Positions 12,901-24,900 of a stretch of 64,000 nt of DNA are shown here, in pieces. This stretch comes from Acanthaster planci. Its lineage: Eukaryota; Echinodermata; Asteroidea; Valvatida; Acanthasteridae. The DNA lies in assembly GCF_001949145.1 (NCBI RefSeq), contig NW_019091366.1:864492-928491 (forward strand), read 5' to 3'. The notes below the pieces were generated by a model. The model was not told where the DNA came from and ran no database searches. It saw only the letters and a list, made by a program, of their open reading frames with translations. Within the stretch, counting starts at the first letter, position 1. Each line of letters opens with the position of its first letter. Position numbers and translations under genes: made by a program.

Positions 12901-15900
12901 CACTGTGTTAATTTGTGACCATTGCAACATGAGTGTTCTTGTTAATCTACATGTACATGTACAACCCAGGCAAGAATACATGTACATGTACTGTATGTGG
13001 GTACGGGTGAAGTGTCAAATTGGAGGATTGGTGTTAACTGACCAGTTGTCATAAAATGTAAATTGGGGGTTGGAAAAATATGTCCCTGTTAAAACCAATA
13101 TGTGTAATTTGACATGGAAATTTATCACTGAAATTGAATTCAAGCATTTTAAATTTGTTTAGCAGACAATTAGCAGCACTGTAGACTTTTAATGACCCAA
13201 ATGCCTGTACATGGCTCTTGCTTGTAGTTAAGCTGTGCGGCTCCCTCAGTAGAGAATGCACAGAGTGAATAGCAAAATCGAGCACCGTGTGATGCTGCTG
13301 AACCTGGCTACAGATGCTATGGATGAAGCTACCAGTTGGTGGCTTCCCAAGACCCATGTGTTTCTTGCAGCTGCAGCCAAGTGATTTAAATACAGCCCGA
13401 GGCTGAGTACCGGCTATGTCTTTTTTTCAGTGTGCCCCTGCATATTTTCAATGGGCAAAAATCTAGACTTACATCTACAGTAGCACTGGACAACAGATTC
13501 TGTTGCAGCCTTACATGTGCCAGTGTTGGACTGGCTAACTTGAACAGGTGGCTCCCCAGTGTGGACCAGATCTTACAAATTGTGCCCCACCTCACATAGT
13601 CAAGTCAGACTGAAGGCTCTAATGAGTAGGTTGGTGGGAGTAAGTCCAGATGGCTTATTTAATGAGCAGGTTTTCAAAGCGTGGTGCGCACTTTTCTTAG
13701 AGAGGCCATGGTACCGGTACATGTAGCTCTAGTGATCAGTGCAGGTAAGAGTTGCGTACATGTAGTTAACCTTTATTCGACAAACATCGGCCAAACGATA
13801 GATGGTTTGACCATTTGGGACCACGCCCAGGGGTATGGTCGCGCCACTGATTATCTGTAGCCTATTTCAATTATTATAAAGAGAGCCATTCACATGAAAA
13901 TGATTGTATGAGATTTCAATGACCATGTATGTTGTGAGAATCACAGCCAACGGTGAAATCTTAGTAATGATGAGATTTGAAAAATTGACCGACTAGGGTC
14001 GTTCGAGTGTTACTGAATTTCACATGCCCATTGTTAAAAAGCAATCAACTACTGGTTGAACTATAGTTTGCTCGCCAACTTGCCCTAAAGTGTCTATGCA
14101 GCATGGCCTCCCAAGGCTTGTTGCTATCGGACCCCTTTTTACTGTCCATAATCCAAATGGGTCAGGTCTCATTGACCTGCCCAGCGTTGCAGAACTTGAC
14201 TCTAATAACATGCTTGGAAAAGATCAACTGCAGCATCTGGGGTTTGGATGAAAACAGTTATTTACAGTATATATACATAGTATGAGAAATAAACATGTCA
14301 CTGAAGAGAGATCCCCAGGAATGCACTTTCTGACCGTGTGGCCTCCTCATAGCAAAGGGCAAGAGGAGAGGGAAGGGAAGAGTATGGATTCGGACCCCCC
14401 CCCAGCTGTGAATGACAACATTGTGTCTGGCTCTCCAGAATTTGCATGGGATATGGAAAAGTTCTGCTGTGGGTGTGTTAATGATCAACGAGGAAGCGCG
14501 GATGTTTGGACGAGGGCCATCCAAAGTTGTTGACTCTCCGCTGAATGCGTGCACGCAGCACACATGCTAACCCTTGAGGGCTGGTGATTGTGTCAGTTGC
14601 TGGAGTACTGTGGGTTTATCATTTGAGACACGGTTTCATCTAATGGCTGATTTCTCCCAACTCTCTTCGGCATTTCCTGCAGGCTGAGACTGAATAATTA
14701 TTAGTCTTGTAATCACTTACATTCCTGGTGCTCTGAGATTAGCTTTGTAAAGGATGCCTTTTCTGAGTCAAAAGCCCAGTCTGTAGGTTTCTCACCAAGT
14801 GTCACAACTTTTGTCTTGTAAGCACTGGTAGGAGATTCAATAATGGTACAGACAGACTCTAGATTCCAGTGAGTAAACATTTCACAGTTACTTTGAATTT
14901 GTAGCTTTTCCTTCCCTTCCCACAAGCCAAGAATGTCCCCAGATTCCCCAAATGCACTTCCTGCTCATTGTTAGGTTGAAAATCGCTCTTAAATGTGCTT
15001 GAAAAACCTGTCCTGTGAACCTGATACCAATGATTTGTTGGCAATTACCTATTAAAATGGTACCACAGTGAATGATATCTGTTTGAGGTACTGTTTTGGA
15101 GGCAATGCATAGTGCACTTTAGTTCATTTCATATTTTAGAAAATGTTAATTTATCGTCAGGGGCATGATTGGAATTTCCCAAAGTGATCATACCAGTGCT
15201 TTTGAAACCATAAGAGACTTTGGAGGGCCTTTGAGATAGTCAGCTGTTTATGCTTGTAGTTTTTTCCCTCTTTGAAGCTTCCGTTTCCATCAAGTGCGGC
15301 CGATGAAACGTTTCCAAAGCTTAAAAAATATTGGCCCTCGTGACACGCCATGGTTACCTGGCCAATCTTTATACACGATGATGCCCAGTAATTGCCCATT
15401 GGCTCATAATCGATGCACGTTCCCGGCACATTACACACCCACTTTGATACTAAGTAACTCGTTTGTGAAAGGTCATTGTGTGCTGCTTATTGGGTGCGGT
15501 GTTTGTCTTGTGCTAAGATTACTGTCAAAGCAGAAAAAAAAGAAAAAAAAGGAGAGAAAAAAATGTTCCTTGTTTCCAGCATTGTATACGTTGGACAGCT
15601 AAACTAGCAGGGCATACAGACAGCCTTGGTTTGGAGTGCTTATGAACCAACCCACAATTATCTTCACGATACCTGCTTAACTGCTACCACGCTGGTCCAT
15701 TTCCTCAAAAAAAAAAGGAAGAAAAAGAGAAAAATGCTGATGTTGGAGAAAACTCTACTTGATTGCATTATTATTCATTGTTTGGTTCTTGAGATAAGAG
15801 GTAATTTACGTGCAGCCCCCTTCCCCTGCTCCACATTCATTCCTCTTCCTCCATGTGGAAACTTTTAAAACTGACTTTATGGAAACCATGGTTACTGCGT

Positions 15901-18900
15901 GATCAGCAAATACATTAAGGCCCCGTGTGAAGTGACTTTTTCCCCTGGTTACAGTGGAGGCAGATTTAGAATGATGAAGCTGTTTCCCTTTAAAGCGGAT
16001 AAATAGTTCCAAGGTGAGAACATTCACCACTTTTTACTTTTTTCCTTTGAGTTTCTGTGACATATACAAACTTGGAATTTATTAATACTTATAGTGCCAA
16101 CTTGTAGGTAAATTGGCACTTACAAATGATTTGAATAAATTAAATAAAGTTGTGTATTTAAACTCTGAAATTGAGTTTAAGTGTTAGCCCTGACAGTCCC
16201 AAATCCTCTGTTTTCAATATGATTTTACATAAACCCCAGGGGATTATGGTTGATGAATTAGTTAATTGATCAGTACATGTAAACGTTGTTTTCTTCTCAA
16301 ACTGAGTGACAAGAACAGGAAAAATAGTAGTCCCGTGAGCTTAATGGGAATATGATTTACATGTACATGTATATGCATCAAACATTTTCAAGTGGACAAA
16401 CAAGTACAATCATGAGGTAAGTTTGCATGTGTGCATCTGATGAACATGCACACATTGCATATATCACTCAGTGCACTGCAGTGAATCATAACTGGAACAT
16501 GTGCAAATTCCTCGTCTGGCTTGGATTGACCCCAACAGATTAACCCTTTTGCAGGACGGAGAATTTCTTTTTCCCAAAATGAATGTTTCAACCTGCCCAA
16601 GAATGTGTTTCCTTCAGTCGGTCTTTCTTTTTTTTTTTCTCTCAGTTAATATGGGCACTTACATGTTGCAGGATTTTGTGGTTAGTTGCGGTGTTTACAT
16701 GTAAATAACTTGCTTTGTGTTCAGAAGAAGTGATCTTGCTCTAATTATGCGATATATACACAGTCATGCTTCTGAGAGCGTACACGTAAATGCCATTAAT
16801 GGACCAACAAAATTGTCTTGAAATGCAGCTTTCTCAATCCGGTTTGTAAGTGTGACGTCACTTCAGTTTAAACCACACCCATTGCACATGCACTGCACAT
16901 AGAGTTACATGCATTGATCGCCATTAGTGTGGAACCATGGAAACAGAAGTTAACGCACAACTTCATCTATAGTCCAATGGGAGCCTGAAAATTGTGGCGC
17001 GTCCACCTTTGTGACAAAGTCACTTACGAACCGGATAGTTTTTAGATGTTGTAACATTCCTCAGTAGGTTTTAGATGTTGTAACAAGGACAAACAACGAG
17101 AAGCTTGTCTCTAGCAGATTGTATTTCAACATCTTAAAATGTATCAAGATCAAATTTTTGCAGTGCAGGTTTGCAGTATTCCCGTCATGAGACTGAATAA
17201 CCAAAATAATCCTGACTGAACAATTTAGAATGAATAATCTCGTGCAATCTACTTTGAAATGTCACCGACATCTTAGGAAGATGACGGACAATGGAAAGGT
17301 TTGGAAAGCCCATGTTGTCATTGGGAGTGGTTTGAAATGTCATGCACATACATATACATGTATAGAAAGCCAAACTGGGCCCAATCTGTCTAGTTTGCAT
17401 TAATTCGCTTGTTTATGTTCAAGAGCTGCCGACAAGTGTGGTCATAATTTAAAATGTTCCCTTTTTAGAAAAAAAAAGTACAGAATTACAGATGAAATGT
17501 AGGAGGCACATAATTGTTTCCCTATGAGTTGCAGAAATTTACAAGCTTGGCCTTTGCCAAACCGGAGCTTTACACATCACAGACATAAATTTGAGCGCAG
17601 GCTGGAGCGGAGGACCACAGAGACCGTCTTTATGTTGGCTGCAGCAATACTGTCCTTTTAATGAAATCAGCAGGACTCATATATCATTCTTTATGGCCAT
17701 CCACTGTTGGGATCACACGCTATCTGTCCACAACAGAAGAAAACAGCCCGGTCTTGAGTTCCCGGGGACTGGGAGTTGTCTTGTAGTTGCTGTCTGCGCC
17801 TTAATGGTTAATCATGCCCTGTCTCTCTAAGCTTTGGCCAAAATCCCTTAAAAATAGAGGGATCTGTCCAAAGGATCAGTTTTAAATTACATTTTGATTT
17901 TTGGGGTCGCTTGATGTGCTTAGAGAATACTGCCGGCCAAGTGTTTCAGGATGAAGGCATACATGTACTTTAATTTTTTTTTTTTTACTGTTCCTTGCTT
18001 TGCGATAGAATCCTTTGCATATGTTGTGTTGCAGAGTAAAATGCATATGTAAGCTTGGAACCTGCTAGTTTGATTTAAAGCCAACAGCATCCTTTGGGAC
18101 TTGTGTACATACACTTGCAAAGTGCAGTGGACCAGCCATATTGCACTTTCCCTGCCCTGCAAGTCTCTCTCCCTCTCCAAACACACCCCCCCTCTCCTTC
18201 CCATTTCCTCTGCCAAATTTTCAGCGGCTTCTTGGTGGAGTTTATCTCTTTTCCCGCTTGTAGGGAGGTGGACTGTAATCTCCTTAATACAGCCTGTTAA
18301 CATTCCCCTCTGCTTTTCAGCCGGGCGTTTGTTGCTTGGGGATGTGCGATAGTGCATTCACATGTGGCTGGGTGTATTTGACCTAGTACTTGTCAGACGT
18401 TCTGAAGGGAGATGCGAATTGAGCCACAAGATACAGCTGGACCAATACCTGTTCGGAGAGTGATGTTTTCAAGGAGGTCTGGTTGAGGATAAAGTGTCTT
18501 TGTCAAATATTTTTTTAAATTTATTTAGAGGGTAAGTGTTTTATTGAGCCAATCCCCCCCCCAAGAAAACCCTGATAAATTGCAAGCATTTTGCCAAGTA
18601 TGATGTAAGATGGCCATCACCGATTCCTCTATATTGAATTTATTTCCAGTATTCTTTCTGTACCCTTTTATGGAATGATAAACAGGAACGACTTGATTGT
18701 AAGCCTATATATTTTACACACTGACACTTGCCAAATGTCAGAAGGATGCAGATTTCAACATGGTCCCTTATCACAGTGATGATGGTGTAAAGGGTTACAA
18801 TATTTGATGCTGAAAGTAAATTGGCTGGATGTGGAGGGTAGTCAAGTGGCTTAATTTGCTGTACTGTACTTAGCTTGAACCACTACCTTCGATGCTGCCC

Positions 18901-21900
18901 AAGTAATGGGGAGGGGGGAAGGGACAATAAATGCATGGAATATTTACATGTATCTCTCTACTAGAACTAAGAAAATGTACTGGTAGCAATTCATGTACAC
19001 TGCACTGTACAGGTTGATGGGGCTGTTTTAGAGAATTGATCAGAATTTGACTTGTAGGATTCCTTTCATCCAGGTGAATTGGAGTTCATGATACGGTTAG
19101 CAACAGGCACGGGCAGTTATCGGCAGCCAATGGTTAATTCACTGTGATGCATTCATATCCATGAGTGATTCTATCCATCATTACATGAAGCCTTCCTTGC
19201 ATTATTATCACCTTTGACGAACGTCATGAACATGCATCCACTTTTTATTTTTTATTTTTTTTGGGGGGTGGGGGGTGGGGTTAGTAGTTCATCAGATGTT
19301 CCACAGTGTCCTTGGACAACTGGACGGAGGAGTTTGTTTTTTGAGTGGTCTGTTGAGATGACTTGCGGCGTGCGCTGCATTCGTGACAAGTCGCTAGAAG
19401 CCCTTGTGTTGCAGATGAGATGTTCCACATGTGTTCGGATTGAAGAATACCATAGCTGACAAGCTCAGGAACATCTTTGAACTGCAAATAAAAAAATTCA
19501 AGGTCATCAATTAGGGCTTTTCCATTCTGCAAAACGAGTTGTGTCATGGATAGATTCGACATGTCCATCAACATTCACATCATAATATTTGTTGACATGA
19601 TGTGGGCTCGGTTTCATTTCCCAATTAACTCTCAGTAGAGGCAGAGTTGGTTAATGAGATATTTGTAAACTTCAAAGGACCCAATTTTATAACTCAGCCT
19701 CTGTTTAAGTCACCTTCATTTCCCATTTAACTCAATTTTTAACCTGTTTTCCATTGTTGAGTGCATTTTTGTGTTTTATGCCAATACAACTTTGCATATT
19801 CATGAGCCAAAGTGGGATGCCCTTCTAAGAGGTCCAACAAGCAAAGTTTTTGCAAAAAGGATTTTCAGTGACAAACTCTGGATTTACAAGTTGAACAGAA
19901 AAATGGTTTCCATACATTCCAGAATAGTAGACAGATCTACAGAGCTTTTCTCAAATAAAATAATCAATGTAAGGCCTTTTTAACATGGAAGTTATGCGTA
20001 CAGTTTGTGCATGAAAACTTCACACTCCCCGCAGTGTATGCTCATCGTCTAAGCTAACCTGTCTCTAATTCCCAAGGCAGTTTCACCAGGAACCTCCTTA
20101 AACCTTCCAAAATCCTACACCTAAAAAACAGAATGGCATGTTGATTCGTTGAACTGTAACTTTGAGGGAAAATCAAGCCCTATTTTAGCGGGCTTTAGCT
20201 TTCGTTAATCCTGTGAAATCCTTCTGATGAATTTTTAAGAATCGGTGTGAGAGAGGGTGAATATGTAAGAGAGAAAGATCTGTATTCATGTAGGCTGGTC
20301 ATTTAACAATTCACAGTTGACTCGGACACCATTGTACCTTTATTTGGCAAAGCTTGGCTGCTTTATAAAATCTGCTAAAATGCAGTTGTGTACTCATCCA
20401 TGAAGATTGTCTGTCAGTAGCATGATGCAGACGTGTTGGTTGGTGCGATGTGATGAGGCAACCTCGGTGGTTGCACTCTCCTGCCTGCTGGTCCTAGCAT
20501 ATGATCCTGATTGGGCCAGCTCTGTTAATAAAGCCCAGGGATCAAGCAGGCGTAAAACAAGCTGCACCAGGTCTCGTCCTGTTTTGCCTGCATGCTGTCC
20601 TTCCCGATCTCCGGTCCAATCTGCCGTTGATCTCCCTGGCGCCGTGCGTCAAGTACAGTCAACCTGAGCCCACTTTTGTGATAAATTAATGTCACGAACT
20701 AGCATGGGGGGAAGTAATTAGGGATTCACTTTTTTAATGAACTTTTGCTATCTTAATGAATCTAAGGTGTGATTTTGTATTTCTGAGGAGTATTTGCATG
20801 CATACATGCTCTGTACGTGTACAGGAAGGATGATGCACTGTGTGAGACCAGATCCGGAGAATTACTGGTAATATTAAAAACAATGCTTTTCATCACTCGT
20901 TTTTGTGTCCATTTTGATACGTCACTCAGTTTGGCGTACTGAAATTAGTGGTCATTACATAGGTCAAAATACCCGGCCAAACTGATTTCAGATAGTGCAA
21001 GATATTTGTGTGGACCCGTAACTCCAAAGTGTCTTTGTCAACTACAGACTGATTTTGTTTGATGAAGTCACATGCTTATTCTGCACAATTTCTTTAGTTT
21101 TCCAATCAACATCCCATGTTATGTCTGAAGTTGTTCAGACAGTTGCTAATTCAGTTTGGTTCTTTCAGGGGGCATAAGATTTAGTCTGTAGAAATAGTCA
21201 GGTGACAGGATCCCACAAATGAGCCTTGATGCCAGTTTTTCTTTAATTTTGTTTCAGTTTAGAGCTCCATTTTTATATAACACTCAGTTTGGCATCTTTA
21301 TGAAACTTGACATTATGTAAGTGAAACATATTGATGGGCCCTGTTGATTTAAATTAGGCTATGGTCTCTCATGGGCCTTTCACTTAAAAGTAACTCTGGT
21401 TACTTTTCATTTTATGAGGCTGGGTTGCATATCATTTAGAAGGATGACTTTTCAAGAAACTAATGTTGTAACAGCCTCATTTGCATGTGTAGATCTGCTT
21501 TTGCAACGGAAATGCATAATCATCAAAGTTATAAAAGGTAGACTGTGGTGTCACAGGATCTTCAAATGCCCCCACCTGCCCCTGCCTTTTCCCCACTTGA
21601 TCAGACAATTTCAGAATCACAATCTCATTTACTCGGTAAACTGAACCGATGCTGTCGCCTGCCCTGGCTTACAAGGTGAAGCTTGAGAAACCCTTGACAT
21701 TTAATGCATGTGTACTGCTGCATCCCTCCAATTTTAGCTCGATTTGCATATCCGGGGCATTAACCGCACGGCCACGGTCCTCATCCCAACAAGGATTGTG
21801 GTTGATGCAGGGGGGTGGCATAGTGAGCCATCAGGAAATATTGGGGGTTCACGGTCACTCCAGAAGGGGATTCCTCTTTGCACTTGAGGCTGACTAGCAC

Positions 21901-24900
21901 TGAGTTGTGTGTTACCTCTCGCTCTCTACTTTTTGCTTAAGAAGGTCCCACTTTTCCCTTGGCACCAAGTGTTCAGTTTCTGGCTGTATCCGCTGCTCTG
22001 TTTTCCCCCTCCCAACTGAATGGAAATGCATGTGTCAGTGCCCCCCCCCCCCGAGAACGAGGGCAAAATCAGCAATCTTTGCTCCTGTTCTTGGTCACAC
22101 ATGCCTCTTTGTTTCATGTGAGCATCCCTAGTGTCTGTCTTTGACGGCGAGCTCGACATTAATAGCATTGCTGTAATCCACAGTGGTGGCAGTAAACATA
22201 CATGTACATTTATGGCAGTTCTCAACCATAAAATGATTCAGTGTCTGGCATATGATGAAAAATGTGATCTCCAGCGGCTTGTGTTCAGTGCTGTTTCTGC
22301 CATCAGGACGCTCACATTGACTGCATTCTAGTGTTTGAATTAAAAAGTCCTTCCCACACCTTGTTACATGTAACTCCCACCTGATCAACAGTGTTCATAC
22401 ACTGTACCTTTTTATTGGGCAAATTATAGGTGGAATATCATTTTGTTTAGACTGCCAGGTTTGAACTTCTTTTAAAGGGGTAACTTTGATTTTGTGCTTG
22501 TGTGGCTTTTCCGTATACGTACATGTACACTGTACATGATGTACATGTATACTGTACATGTAAGCCAGTGTACTTTGTCCTTACACATGTGTGCTGTGTT
22601 GTAACTTGGAAAAAAGGCGAAAATGTTTGGCAACTTTTGCACTCTATGATTTCATACTTGCATGACATTTGTGGTTAATAGTGTCATGTTTTTATTATTG
22701 CTTAAGTTATGTCTTGGCTTTAATACAGTACATATGGGATCAATGAGTGCAGTTTATTGAATGGAATGTATGCCATTAAACTGACACGATGTCCTTCTGC
22801 CACTTGGTTTGTGCTACATCATCAAAACAGTTTGGATAGATGCCTCTGCTTGGAGCTGAAAGCTAGTTTATAAATTTAGGCCAACTCGCCCCGCAGAAAA
22901 GTGGTTAAGTCCCTCCCTGAATCTGAGGTTTCAAATTGCATTGAAGTTGGCTGAAACTAAACTTGTGAGGACTGACAAACCTCATGAATTAACTTGGCCT
23001 ACTGTGCATGTCAACTGCTGTATTGCGATGGCTATATCTGATGCTAACGGTCAGCGCATGCACTGCATCAGCTACCGCTTGCTGCCGGGGAATCTTGTTC
23101 CAGGAGAGTCCTAGTTCAGAAAAGTTTCCGAAATTAGGTTTGTTTGAGTGTTTGCCATCCTCGTAATTAACGTTGTTCCACGGTGGTATCAACTACGAGC
23201 TTGTTAATGATTCAACCAGTAACAATTATGTCCTAATTCCCCCCCCTCTCACACACACTCGCCACTAATTACACCTGCTTTGGGGTCCAGTGTAGGTCCC
23301 ATAGCAATCATTCCACAGTGTTAATCAATAACATTGCTGATGCTCTGGTGCTCTCAATAGCACGATAATGAAGAGTGCCAGATTTGGCCATGAGAAATTA
23401 CATGCTGTAGGCTAATTACCTGGCACACATTCTGCGAGTGCACCCACACATACGGTAGTGATACCTTTATTACATGTACTGAATGGTCACACCTTTTACC
23501 ATGTATTCATGAATACCTGGAGCAGGTTTTCTATTCCTGGTGGCCAAAACGCATCACGTGACCATGTATTAACATTTGATAATGCCTGCTGAGAAGCGAT
23601 AATGCCCGCTGCGTAAATCACGCGCTGGCACATGGATATGAGACGGTTTAATCGGGTCTGATTGGTCAGGAGTCGGTGCGCACGCGGCTCGCCTCGTGCA
23701 AGCCAAGTTTATTGGAGGGGATTCTATTGGACAACTTTCAAAGGAAATATCCATAAAATGGACGGGGGGTGTTCGGGAAAATGAAAGTAAAGTTTTTGAA
23801 TAAAATCGTTGGAAATCCATTATATAATGACTTCTTTTGACTGTTTGAATAAGAAGGTATTTATAAATGGGAATAAATAGGTGCTTGGCCAGTCTTAAAC
23901 TAACGTTAAAGACCTTGCTCAGGAGAAAGAAAGCTAATAATGCCCTTGGCTGTGGCTTGGGCATTAGTCGCATTCATTCTCCTGAGCGGGTCTTAAAGGC
24001 ACGTTTAAGACCGGCCAAGCACACGTTTATTCCCTTAGTAAACAAGGGAGTTCAACATATTTATGCCCTTTCACAGTACACACATGTACTTTGTACCTAC
24101 TAGTAGGTGTGTTAATGAGACTGGACTTGTTCACTTTTTATTCTCACAGGTCTGGATAAATTCACTTCAAGAAAATTTCGAGAATCTCGGACACATTCAA
24201 ACAATTGCTGCCTAGGCATTAGAAGTGATAACTGAAAATGTCCATTTCAGATGTATTTCCTTTGCTAGATTTTCTGTAGAGTCGATATTCTTTTTGCCAC
24301 ATCAGGTACAGGAGAATCCAATTACATTTCGTTACTAATCATTCCCTTTTTTCTTTGGGAATGTATTTGCTCAGTTCCCCAAGGTACAGGTACCGGTAAG
24401 ACGGCGAGATGTCTGAGTTTAGTCATGAGAGCTGCAGGCAAAATACCCCGGGCTTTTATTTTAATTCCACCGACTCAGTAGATTTGGCTTTGGTTTGAAT
24501 AATTATCATGCCCGGACTCCAAGGATTGATCTGGCTGAGCTTTGTGAAATTCACTGTACCAATCAATATCTGGCTTTCGTGAATGGATGCAAATACATGT
24601 GTGGAACTTGGAATCAGGTGTCATTCTGCCTACTCTTCTCTGTCTTGGTGGTTTGAGCAGAAGCACTCCCTCATTGGTTGAAAAGGGCCATGTTGGTGGG
24701 AGTGGTGTTGATGGAGTGTTCATTTTGTTGCTAGCGACACGACCATAACACATGCATTTCGTAGTCGTTTGTGAACCAGCAAAGTGCAGTTCCCACCGAA
24801 GGAGCTTGGTCCTCTCTTGGTTCAGCTTGGGGCTGATGAAGCTGTTTCCTTTAGGCTTCACTCTTGTTGCCTTTTGCACAATGATTGTTTTGACGTAGGA

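Noticed and set aside
16393-16416. 24-nt micro-exon-like stretch ending GAG before GTAAGT
   Set aside because: The acceptor lacks a pyrimidine tract; eight codons with no supporting context.
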